Part shown: piece by piece, positions 25,335-33,129 of the stretch | Position numbering within the stretch: position 1 is the stretch's first letter | Layout: each line of letters starts with the position of its first letter | NCBI GenBank assembly: GCA_031378845.1 | Contig: JANNES010000020.1 | Span: 310,001-374,000, forward strand | DNA length: 64,000 nucleotides | DNA from: JAJNPS01 sp031378845 | Lineage (GTDB): Bacteria; Pseudomonadota; Alphaproteobacteria; Rhodobacterales; Rhodobacteraceae | Reading direction: 5' to 3' | The notes under the pieces: generated by a model | What the model was told of the DNA's origin: nothing | Seen by the model: only the letters and a program-made list of their open reading frames with translations | The model's database searches: none | Position numbers and translations under genes: made by a program

Positions 25335-26357
25335 ATGAACTCGATCCAGTCAGATGCGCTTGAGCCAACCCGCGATGAACTGGTTGAGCTGACCTTGGCA
25401 CAACGGCTGATCCGGCTGGCCCCGGTTTACGGTCTGGTGATCCTGACAGTATTTCTCATCATCCTGTTTTCGATCCTGCTGCCCAATACCTTTCCGACCG
25501 TGCTGAACGTGCGGGCCATCCTGTCCGACAAGTCCATCATCGCGATGCTGTCCTTGGCCGCGATGATCCCGATGGTCGCGGGGCGGATTGACTTGACGGT
25601 CGGGTACGGCATCGTGCTGTGGCACATCCTGGCGATCTCTTTGCAGGTGAATTACGGCGTTCCCTGGCCGCTGGCGGTGATCATTGTCATCGCTTTGGGT
25701 GCGCTGACCGGGGTGCTGAATGGCATCTTGGTCGAGGTTGCCAAGATCGACGCCTTCATCGCCACGCTGGGTACGGGCACGGTGCTTTATGCGATTGCAC
25801 TTTGGCATTCAGGCGGGCGTCAGGTGGTGGGTGAGTTGGACCCCAGTTTCTATCTGCTCAGCGGCCAATGGGTCCTGGGCCTGCCGATCACAGGGTTTTA
25901 TGTGCTGGCGATCAGCCTGATCATGTGGGTGATTTTGGAATTCACGCCGGTCGGTCGCTATCTTTATGCCATCGGCGCGAACCAAAAGGCGGCTGAGCTG
26001 AACGGCATCCCGACCCGCAAGTTTGTTGTCGGGGCCTTTGTCGCCTCGGGCACGCTGGCAGCCCTTGCCGGTGTCCTTTTGGCGTCCAAATTGCGGATCG
26101 GGCAGGCCTCGGTCGGGCTGGAGTTTCTGTTGCCGGCCCTTGTCGGGGCCTTTCTCGGCTCAACCACCATCAAGCCGGGACGGGTGAACGTTTGGGGCAC
26201 GATCATCGGCGTCGTCATTCTTGCGGTCGGCATTTCGGGCATCCAGCAATTTGGCGGATCGTTCTGGGTCGAACCGCTGTTCAACGGCTCTACGCTGCTG
26301 ATTGCAATCGGCATCGCAGGATACGCGCAGCGCAAGAAAGGCGCTGCGCGCAAGTAA
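25335..26357 (+). CDS. Ribose-type sugar ABC transporter permease (RbsC-like)
   Basis: The protein has 340 residues with about nine hydrophobic segments. Family motifs: AMIPMVAGRIDLTVGYG near residue 75 (usual form: VIITGGIDLSVG), GALTGVLNGILVEVAKIDAF, and YAIGANQKAAELNGIP near 212. It forms a homodimeric channel with the ATPase encoded 14 bases upstream. Confidence 0.9.
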   Translation: MNSIQSDALEPTRDELVELTLAQRLIRLAPVYGLVILTVFLIILFSILLPNTFPTVLNVRAILSDKSIIAMLSLAAMIPMVAGRIDLTVGYGIVLWHILAISLQVNYGVPWPLAVIIVIALGALTGVLNGILVEVAKIDAFIATLGTGTVLYAIALWHSGGRQVVGELDPSFYLLSGQWVLGLPITGFYVLAISLIMWVILEFTPVGRYLYAIGANQKAAELNGIPTRKFVVGAFVASGTLAALAGVLLASKLRIGQASVGLEFLLPALVGAFLGSTTIKPGRVNVWGTIIGVVILAVGISGIQQFGGSFWVEPLFNGSTLLIAIGIAGYAQRKKGAARK

Positions 26358-26384
26358 CCACAACTTCGAAACGGGAGGAATACC

Positions 26385-27440
26385 ATGCAAAAACGTACCT
26401 TTATAAAGACCCTGCTTGCGAGCACCATGATCGTGGGGATCGCACTGCCAACTTTTGCACAAGACACGGCTTTTGACGGCCCGACAGCGGGGCCCATGGC
26501 TGCCGAAGGCAAGACCATCGTGGTCCTCGCCGCTGATCTGAAGAACGGCGGCATCCTCGGGGTCACCACGGGGGTTGAGGAGGCGGCGGCAAAGATCGGC
26601 TGGACGGTGCGCGTGCTAGATGGTGCGGGTTCGGTCCAGGGTCGCACGGCGGCCTTTGGTCAGGCGATGGCCTTGCAGCCCGACGGCATCGTCATCAACG
26701 GCTTTGACGCCGTGGAACAACAGGCGGCGATCGAGGGCGTCGCTGCGGCCAAGATCCCGATGGTGTCCTGGCATTCCGGCCCGAAGATCGGCTGCGATGC
26801 GCCGGGCGGGATTTTCGCGAACGTCTCGACGGACGCGATGACCGTCTCGGAAACCGCTGCAAAATGGGCGATGGCGGATGGCGGCGACAAAGTCGGCGCG
26901 ATCATCTTCACCGACAGCACCTATCAGATCGCCATCGACAAGGCCGACCGCATCAAAGAGACTATCGAAGCGATGGGTGGCACGGTGCTGGAATATGTCG
27001 ATACACCCATCGCGGAAACGTCGACCCGCATGGGTCCGCTGACCACCTCGCTGTTGCAAAAATACGGCGATAAGTGGACCCATTCTCTGGCGATCAACGA
27101 CCTTTACTTCGACTTTATGGGTCCGGCCCTTGCGGCAGCCGGTGTTGATGGCAAGGCCAATCCCAAGGCAGGCTCTGCGGGCGACGGTTCAGAGGCTGCG
27201 TTCCAACGCATCCGCTCGGGTCAGTATCAGGCGATCACGGTCGCTGAACCGCTGAACCTGCAAGGCTGGCAGCTGGTTGACGAGTTGAACCGCGCTGTTT
27301 CAGGCGAGCCTTGCTCTGGATATGTTACGGCACCGGCGCTGGTGACCGAAGAAGGTCTCGCGGCGTCTGGCGACAGCAACCAGTTTGATCCGCAAAACGG
27401 CTATCGCGACGCATATGCGAAAATCTGGGGCAAGATGTAA
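26385..27440 (+). CDS. Ribose-type sugar ABC transporter substrate-binding protein (RbsB-like)
   Basis: The protein has 351 residues with a signal peptide (MQKRTFIKTLLASTMIVGIA, cleavage near FAQ). The mature part is a type I periplasmic-binding-fold protein: GKTIVVLAADLKNGGILGVT, ALQPDGIVINGFDAV, and VGAIIFTDSTYQIAIDKADR. It captures a sugar or sugar derivative for the ATPase/permease pair. It is the last gene of the ATPase-permease-binding protein operon and is followed by a hairpin terminator. Confidence 0.88.
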   Translation: MQKRTFIKTLLASTMIVGIALPTFAQDTAFDGPTAGPMAAEGKTIVVLAADLKNGGILGVTTGVEEAAAKIGWTVRVLDGAGSVQGRTAAFGQAMALQPDGIVINGFDAVEQQAAIEGVAAAKIPMVSWHSGPKIGCDAPGGIFANVSTDAMTVSETAAKWAMADGGDKVGAIIFTDSTYQIAIDKADRIKETIEAMGGTVLEYVDTPIAETSTRMGPLTTSLLQKYGDKWTHSLAINDLYFDFMGPALAAAGVDGKANPKAGSAGDGSEAAFQRIRSGQYQAITVAEPLNLQGWQLVDELNRAVSGEPCSGYVTAPALVTEEGLAASGDSNQFDPQNGYRDAYAKIWGKM

Positions 27441-27471
27441 CGCCTCTGACATCCGACCATTCGCAGCCTCT

Positions 27472-27491
27472 GGCGCCCAGAAATGGGCGCC
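27472..27491 (+). terminator. Intrinsic terminator after the ribose-type ABC operon
   Basis: GGCGCCCA (27472-27479) and TGGGCGCC (27484-27491) form an 8-bp stem with a GAAA loop, followed by GGTTTT. It lies 31 bases after the binding-protein stop. Confidence 0.8.
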
Positions 27492-27732
27492 GGTTTTCAA
27501 CTGCACTCTGGCACCATGCTGAACTGAAAATCCACGCGTCCGCCTGCTGCACGAATATTGTCGCGCGCAGCCAATGGATTAGACAGCCAAGCCCGCCAAT
27601 GATCACCTTCCAAAGCTAGATTTCATGTCGGGTTGCACCGGCGACGACGGCCGGTTCCACGCCACCACTTGGAACCCAACCGGCGCATTGGGTGTTGTGC
27701 TGCCAAGAACAACCCCAATTTGGAGATCAGTA

Positions 27733-28416
27733 ATGAAATACTCAGTGTTTAAGAAGAACTTTGCGACGCCCTTTGCGTTGGCCACCGCGCTTAGCTTTGC
27801 GGGCAGTGTCAGTTTTGCAGATATGGCAAGCTATCAACAACTTGAACAGGGCGTGATCAACGACCTCGGTGGCTTGGCCGTCAATACCGACCAGATCGGC
27901 ATGCTGACGATGGCGGAACTGACCAATTTGGCCGCGATCCTCGAGGGGCCGGGCACAAACGCCGAGAAGGCAGATTCTGCCAACAAGCTTATCAGTGACG
28001 CAACAAGCCCGCCCGAACGGATCAAGGCCAATGAAGGCCGAGCGCAGATCGCAGCGAACGTGATGGCCGAACTGGAGGCGTTGGGCCTGAAGCTGCCGAC
28101 GACCAACCGGCTTTCTCCGTCGCAACTTGCGCGTCTCGCCGTGATCATGGACAGCGGCCGGACGGATGACGACAAGAAGATAGCTGCAGAGGTCGTGTTG
28201 GCTGAAAACCTGCCTGCGCCCGTTCCATTTGGCAAATCCGGCATCATGCAGATCGAGGAGCAACTGGTCGGGCACTTTGAATCAGTTGGCATCACGCCCC
28301 CCGCCGAAGGGATGCTCTCGTTGTCACAAGCTGCTGAACTGACCGTGATCTTTGACGGCATGGACGACGATGCGACCAAGAAGGCAGCCGCGATGAAAGT
28401 GCTGAGCGGCACCTGA
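27733..28416 (+). CDS. Secreted protein of unknown function with three internal repeats
   Basis: The protein has 227 residues. ATG 27733 follows TGGAG and begins a signal peptide (MKYSVFKKNFATPFALATAL, cleavage near FAD at 29-30); an earlier in-frame ATG at 27625 would bury it. The mature part is three units of about 68-residue period (roughly 35-88, 109-157, 177-225). Each carries an L-[ST]-x3-L-x2-LA-x-I motif: LTMAELTNLAAILEG, LSPSQLARLAVIMDS, LSLSQAAELTVIFDG. Each is then followed by a Lys/Ala-rich helix ending in L-[IL]-S or VL. No known family is recognised. It probably has a periplasmic or extracellular role. It is a single gene with its own terminator downstream. Confidence 0.8.
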   Translation: MKYSVFKKNFATPFALATALSFAGSVSFADMASYQQLEQGVINDLGGLAVNTDQIGMLTMAELTNLAAILEGPGTNAEKADSANKLISDATSPPERIKANEGRAQIAANVMAELEALGLKLPTTNRLSPSQLARLAVIMDSGRTDDDKKIAAEVVLAENLPAPVPFGKSGIMQIEEQLVGHFESVGITPPAEGMLSLSQAAELTVIFDGMDDDATKKAAAMKVLSGT

Positions 28417-28455
28417 TGCAAAAGACGGGATCGCACAAGCCGATCCCATTGGCGG

Positions 28456-28475
28456 GGGCGAGCGCGTGCTCGCCC
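28456..28475 (+). terminator. Terminator between the repeat protein and the convergent GH20 gene
   Basis: GGGCGAGC (28456-28463) and GCTCGCCC (28468-28475) form an 8-bp stem with loop GCGT, followed by TTTGTGT. A second dyad, GGGATCG (28427-28433) with CGATCCC (28441-28447), lies just before it. The pair separates two convergent genes and may act in both directions. Confidence 0.8.
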
Positions 28476-28501
28476 TTTGTGTCAAATCCATCTGAAAGGC
28501 G

Positions 28502-30337
28502 TCATGCACCCGGATGGCGCTGCCAGCCGATCCGGTCAAAGACCGCCACGTAATGACCGCAAAGGGCGCGGAGGCCCGCACCATCAAGGCTGTCGTTGCT
28601 GTCCCAGGCCTTGTTGGCCAGACCCAGAATGCGCGGTGCAAGCATGGGTTCCATCTGGGCATCCTCAGTCGTGAACTCGCCCCAGAAACAGCCCTGAACC
28701 CCGATGATCCGATGGGCCACATCCTCGGCACCAGATGGCACGGGTTTCCACGCAACCGTCTGTTCCAGAGGTACAAAGCCCGCCCAAGCCGCGCCCCAGT
28801 CTTGTTGGTCGCTGGTATGGGCCAGATCGAAATAAACGTTTTGCGCCGGGCACATCACGACATCATGGCCCGCCCTCGCGGCTGCGATCCCAGGCCCCTG
28901 ACCCGACCAGGAAAACAACAGCGCGTTGTGCCCGATCCCCCCTTGGGTACCTTTGGCCGCCTCTTCCCACGCAGCGATCCGGATACCTTGACCCACGAGA
29001 TGACTGGCCAGCTTTGCCATCATCCAGCCTTGCAGATCGTCGCGGTCGTCCAGCCCTTCGCGCTGTTTCAACGCGGTCGCGGCTGGCGACTGGTCCCATG
29101 CGGCAGGGGGCAACTCGTCGCACCCCAGATGCAGCATCCGGATGGGGAACAGCGATGCAACTTCGCTGGCCAAAGGGTCAAGCAAAGCCCAGGTCGCAGG
29201 CATGGCTGGGTTCAGGATGTTGCGCGGATAGCCTTGGATGCTGATCTCGGGGCAGGGGTCGGACTGGTCGGTCAGGCCCGAGATCACCGCATTGATGCAA
29301 TAGCCATGCGCGGGCACCTCGATTTCGGGCAGAATCTCGATGTGCAGATCGGCGGCATGGGCCAAGAGGTCAGCCACATCCGCGCGTGAATAGCTGCCGC
29401 CAGCGCGAACGCCACCGCCAAAGACGCCGGGGACGGCCAAGCCCTCGCCGCGAAAGGCGGTCAGGCGCGCAAGGTCGGGACAACAGTCAAGCTGCAACCG
29501 GAACGCCTCGTCATCGGCAAAGTGCCAGTGAAAGCGGTTGAGCTTGAACAGCGCCATCAGGTCCAACAGGCGGCGAATGGTGGCGACCTGAAAGAAATGC
29601 CGCGCGCAATCCAGATGCTGGCCGCGCCAGCCAAAGCGCGGCGCGTCAGTGATGACGCCACGAGGCAACTGGCCGTCATAGGTCTCGCGCAGGTTCAAAA
29701 GTGTGATACCTGCGGCAAAGATGCCTGCGGAACCGGCGGCACGCAGAGTGCTTCCGTCAGAAGTGATGGTCAGCACGTAAGCCGCTTCAGCAAGGGTCGG
29801 ATCGGCTTCGATGGACAAAGGCGCGCCGTTCCCGGTCAGAAACGGAGGCAGGTTCAGGCGCGCCGCCAAAGCCGCGACGGAACCAAGGCCATCGGTCAGG
29901 ACGTCAAAGCTGGTGGCCATCAGGGTTCCGCCCGACGGACGCCAGCTTGTCGGCTGCGGCACAAGGCGCAGGCTGTCAAAGAGTGCCGCACTGGCCCTGG
30001 CGGGGGCGGCGAGGTCGACGCCTTGATGCAGCGGTGGCAGCGGATAGGTCTTGCCTGCAACCCGCAGATAGGCGCCCAGTGGCAGCCAGGCGCGGTTCCT
30101 GGGAAAGTAGTCGCGATTATCATAGGCCAGACGCAGATGTGCGATGTGCCCCGCGCGCAGGTCAGGCAGAGCGACCTCGCCATAGCCCGCAACGCGGCGC
30201 ACCAGCGTGCCGCCTGACACGACGCGCGGAGCTGCCATCAGCGAAAAGCACAATGTCGGCGCAGCGAGGTCGGCATCGCTGCCGATCTCGCAGGCGATCT
30301 CGTGCCCCTCGATCCGGGCCGAAAATGTCAGCGTCAT
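28502..30337 (-). CDS. Beta-N-acetylhexosaminidase, GH20 family, cytoplasmic
   Basis: The protein has 611 residues. The N-terminal part (to about 230) is beta-rich with a GH20b-like stretch ending in RGVITDAPRFGWRG. The catalytic barrel follows, with HLDCARHFF, FHWHFADDEAFRLQ and the catalytic Asp-Glu pair in LHLGCDELP, where the family usually has HxGGDE. Its predicted reaction removes terminal GlcNAc or GalNAc by substrate-assisted catalysis. There is no signal peptide, so imported oligosaccharides are probably cleaved inside the cell. The start overlaps the stop of the GntR-type regulator (ATGA), and the ABC importer is encoded divergently. Confidence 0.9.
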   Translation of the reverse strand: MTLTFSARIEGHEIACEIGSDADLAAPTLCFSLMAAPRVVSGGTLVRRVAGYGEVALPDLRAGHIAHLRLAYDNRDYFPRNRAWLPLGAYLRVAGKTYPLPPLHQGVDLAAPARASAALFDSLRLVPQPTSWRPSGGTLMATSFDVLTDGLGSVAALAARLNLPPFLTGNGAPLSIEADPTLAEAAYVLTITSDGSTLRAAGSAGIFAAGITLLNLRETYDGQLPRGVITDAPRFGWRGQHLDCARHFFQVATIRRLLDLMALFKLNRFHWHFADDEAFRLQLDCCPDLARLTAFRGEGLAVPGVFGGGVRAGGSYSRADVADLLAHAADLHIEILPEIEVPAHGYCINAVISGLTDQSDPCPEISIQGYPRNILNPAMPATWALLDPLASEVASLFPIRMLHLGCDELPPAAWDQSPAATALKQREGLDDRDDLQGWMMAKLASHLVGQGIRIAAWEEAAKGTQGGIGHNALLFSWSGQGPGIAAARAGHDVVMCPAQNVYFDLAHTSDQQDWGAAWAGFVPLEQTVAWKPVPSGAEDVAHRIIGVQGCFWGEFTTEDAQMEPMLAPRILGLANKAWDSNDSLDGAGLRALCGHYVAVFDRIGWQRHPGA

Positions 30338-31095
30338 GCAATGGGTTCCAGTCGCAACTCGGCGATGAAGTCATAGATGTCGGACCGGTAAAGCCCGCGC
30401 GTGAACTCGATCGGGCGACCGTTGGGCAAAAAGCCGGTCCGGTCGATCTTGAGGACGGCAGCGCCTTCGGGCAGGTTCAGCAACCGCGCCTCCGGTCCGG
30501 GCAGGTTCACCGCAGTGATCCGCTGGACAGCCCGTGTCGGCGCATTCCCGGATGCGCGCAGGATGTCATAAAGCGATGTCTCCACAGCCTCTGGATCGGG
30601 CAGAATGTCTTGCGGCAAAGACGACCATTCCACGGCCATCGCAACCCCGTCGGCGCTGCGCAAACGCTCCACCCGCGCCACCCGGTCTGACGAGGACAGG
30701 CCAAGGGCGAGTTGCTCGTCAGGTATGGGCGGAAAGAGGCCGCGTGTGATGACGCGGCTGCTGGAGGTCTTGCCGCGCTGGCGCATGTATTCGGTAAACG
30801 AGACCAGCGACGACAACGAATGTTCCAACTTGGCGCGGGGCGTCGTAACAAAGGTTCCTGCGCCGCGCCGCTGTTCCAGCACGCCATCCTCGACCAGTTG
30901 CGCGACTGCCTTGCGCACGGTCACACGGCTGACATCGGCAATCTCGGCCAGTTCGCGTTCCGGCGGAAGCTGGGTGTCGATCCGCAGATCTCCTGACGAA
31001 ATGGCGTCTGACAGATGTCGGTAGAGCTGTTCATAGCGCGGCCCGTGCCCCAACTGGAACCAGCTTTGCGGGCGGAAAAGGGCGTGACTGTCCAT
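30334..31095 (-). CDS. GntR/UTRA-family regulator of amino-sugar genes (NagR-like)
   Basis: The protein has 253 residues with ATG at 31095; earlier in-frame starts run through the operator region and give an AT-rich, atypical N-terminus. Winged-helix DNA-binding domain at about 20-85: PRYEQLYRHLSDAISSGDLR, QLPPERELAE and SRVTVRKAV. UTRA effector-binding domain at about 105-245, ending in FTRGLYRSDIYDF. The HutC/NagR group senses phosphorylated amino sugars such as GlcNAc-6-P. It is co-transcribed with the GH20 gene and likely controls both directions through the sites at 31111-31140 and 31216-31240. Confidence 0.88.
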   Translation of the reverse strand: MDSHALFRPQSWFQLGHGPRYEQLYRHLSDAISSGDLRIDTQLPPERELAEIADVSRVTVRKAVAQLVEDGVLEQRRGAGTFVTTPRAKLEHSLSSLVSFTEYMRQRGKTSSSRVITRGLFPPIPDEQLALGLSSSDRVARVERLRSADGVAMAVEWSSLPQDILPDPEAVETSLYDILRASGNAPTRAVQRITAVNLPGPEARLLNLPEGAAVLKIDRTGFLPNGRPIEFTRGLYRSDIYDFIAELRLEPIA

Positions 31096-31110
31096 CGGCG
31101 GCGCGATCCC

Positions 31111-31140
31111 CAAAATTGGTATTATATAGATAGAACCAAT
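31111..31140. promoter_or_regulatory. Predicted operator of the GntR/UTRA regulator, site 1
   Basis: CAAAATTGGTATTA (31111-31124) is followed by an inverted arm: ATTGGT (31115-31120) pairs with ACCAAT (31135-31140) in an AT-rich 26-bp dyad. It lies 16-45 bases before the regulator's ATG on the minus strand, suggesting autoregulation. Confidence 0.7.
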
Positions 31141-31215
31141 CACAACCAAAGGTCCAGAGTGAACCTGTTTCTCCATAAAAAACAAGAGAATTTTGTCTAT
31201 CTCGGCAGTTTTTCG

Positions 31216-31240
31216 CAAAATTGGTATTAAGTAGGTAGTA
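31216..31240. promoter_or_regulatory. Predicted operator of the GntR/UTRA regulator, site 2
   Basis: The same 14-mer CAAAATTGGTATTA recurs at 31216-31229, followed by AGTAGGTAGTA, which resembles the corresponding part of site 1. The two copies are exactly 105 bp apart, ten helical turns. This one lies about 90 bases before the first ABC permease gene. Confidence 0.7.
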
Positions 31241-31328
31241 ATTTTAGATTCATTTGGTATCGTTGTGATCAGGGCAGATTCGGCATGACCACAAGGGTTG
31301 TCACCGGATTTGTCGGCGCGGGGTCCGG

Positions 31329-32249
31329 ATGGCAGAGCCAGGCAGCATTGCAAAGAGACCGCCGCGCCGCGCGGTGACTGACAGTGTCTTTGCCTGGTGC
31401 CTGATCGCGCCCGCGCTTGCCTTTATCGCCGTCATCGTTGCCTGGCCTTTGCTGGAAACGATCCGGCTCTCCTTTACCGATGCGGATTTGGGCGGCGAAA
31501 GCTGGGTCGGGCTTGCCAACTACGAAAAGATGGTTGGCTCTCCGAAGTTCCTTGAAATCATCGGGCGGACGTTTTTCTGGATGGTGCTGTCGGTTGGTCT
31601 GAAACTGGTCATGGGGCTGATCGGGGCGACGCTGCTCAACGCCGCTTTGCCCGGTCGGGCGCTGTTTCGGATGATGATCATGCCGCCGTGGGTGATCCCG
31701 ATCGCAATCGGCTGCATCGGCTGGTTGTGGCTTTACAACGGCCAGTTCGGCTTTCTGTCCGGTATGGCGCAGCGGGTCGGCCTTCTGGATGGGCCGTTCG
31801 AATTTCTTGCCTACCGGAACTCGGCCTTTTATGCGGCGATCGTCACCGATGTCTGGGTCGGCACGCCCATGGTGTCGTTGTTTTTCCTGGCCGCGATGCA
31901 AGGCGTCAGTCGTGATCTTTACGAGGCGGCATGGGTGGACGGGGCCAGCCGTTGGTACCGCTTTCGCCGCATCACCATCCCGCAGATCATGCCGGTGATT
32001 GTGTCCATGGCACTGTTAACGGCGATCTGGACCTTCAACAGTTTCGAGATCATCTACATCTTAACGCAAGGCGGGCCGCGCGGCGGCACGACCACAATGA
32101 TCATCGACACCTACAAGACGGCTATCGGCAATTACAAATTCGGCGAAGGTGCCGCACGTGCCGTGGCAATCGTGGTGATCTTGGGGGTCTTTTCGCTTTT
32201 GTACCTCAAGGTGCTGGACCGCGTGAACAAGCATTACGGGGTGAAGTGA
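31329..32249 (+). CDS. Sugar ABC transporter permease (CUT1 family, MalF/UgpA-like)
   Basis: The protein has 306 residues with six predicted membrane segments. The EAA motif, EAAWVDGASRWYRFRRITIP near residue 199, binds the ATPase. PPWVIPIAIGCIGWLWLYN is a typical membrane segment. It opens the divergent amino-sugar operon and forms a heterodimer with the next gene product. The expected substrate is chitobiose, GlcNAc or GalNAc-containing sugars, judging from the downstream enzymes. Confidence 0.88.
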   Translation: MAEPGSIAKRPPRRAVTDSVFAWCLIAPALAFIAVIVAWPLLETIRLSFTDADLGGESWVGLANYEKMVGSPKFLEIIGRTFFWMVLSVGLKLVMGLIGATLLNAALPGRALFRMMIMPPWVIPIAIGCIGWLWLYNGQFGFLSGMAQRVGLLDGPFEFLAYRNSAFYAAIVTDVWVGTPMVSLFFLAAMQGVSRDLYEAAWVDGASRWYRFRRITIPQIMPVIVSMALLTAIWTFNSFEIIYILTQGGPRGGTTTMIIDTYKTAIGNYKFGEGAARAVAIVVILGVFSLLYLKVLDRVNKHYGVK

Positions 32250-33095
32250 ATGCTGATCGACCGCTATACCCTTTCGCAAAAGATCGGCCTTTACGGCGCC
32301 ATCGCGCTTTTTCTGACGTTTATCCTGCTGCCCTTTGCCGAGATGTTTCGCACCAGCCTGTCGCCGATGAGCCATCTTTTCAGTCAGCCCTACGAGATCT
32401 GGACCGAGAAATTCTCGTTTCAGGCCTATTCCGACATGTGGGTCAAGGTGCCGCTTTTGGGGCGGTACATCTGGAATTCCATCTATATCGCCACGGTGGT
32501 GACCGTCATCACGATGATCTTCGTGGTGCCCGCAGCCTATGCCTATGCGCGGCTCGACTTTCCGTTCAAGGACCTTTCGCTGGGGATATTCCTTTCGGTC
32601 AACATGTTCACCGGCGCGGTCTTGCTGATCCCGCTTTACCGCGTCATGCGCAGCTTGGGCCTTTTGAACACCTATTGGGCGATGATCGTGCCTGGCGTGG
32701 CGTTTTTGATCCCGACGGGCATCTGGCTCTTGCGCGGCTATCTGGAAAAGATCCCCAAGGAACTGGAAGAGGCCGCTTATGTTGACGGGGCCTCGCGCCT
32801 TTACACCTTGCGCCGTGTCGTCTTGCCCTTGGCGGTGCCCGGTCTGATCGTGGTGGGCGTGTCGATCTTTATCGGTGCCTATGCCCAGCAATATCTGTTC
32901 GCCGTCACCTTTAATCAGGTGGCCGAACTGCAACCCCTGCCCGCCGGTCTGAACCAGTTCATCGGCTATCAGTCCGTCGAATGGAACCAGATGATGGCAG
33001 CCGCCCTGACCGGTGTGCTGCCCGTCATGATCGTGTTCCTGTTCTTGCAGAAATACCTCGTCGCGGGCCTGACCGCCGGGGCGGTGAAAGAGTGA
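32250..33095 (+). CDS. Sugar ABC transporter permease (CUT1 family, MalG/UgpE-like)
   Basis: The protein has 281 residues with six predicted membrane segments and the EAA motif ELEEAAYVDGASRLYTLRRV near residue 172. Its start directly follows the stop of the first permease (TGAATG). It is the second channel subunit of the amino-sugar importer. Confidence 0.88.
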   Translation: MLIDRYTLSQKIGLYGAIALFLTFILLPFAEMFRTSLSPMSHLFSQPYEIWTEKFSFQAYSDMWVKVPLLGRYIWNSIYIATVVTVITMIFVVPAAYAYARLDFPFKDLSLGIFLSVNMFTGAVLLIPLYRVMRSLGLLNTYWAMIVPGVAFLIPTGIWLLRGYLEKIPKELEEAAYVDGASRLYTLRRVVLPLAVPGLIVVGVSIFIGAYAQQYLFAVTFNQVAELQPLPAGLNQFIGYQSVEWNQMMAAALTGVLPVMIVFLFLQKYLVAGLTAGAVKE

Positions 33096-33129
33096 CCAAA
33101 GAAACCGAAACCAACCAAGGGAGACTAGA

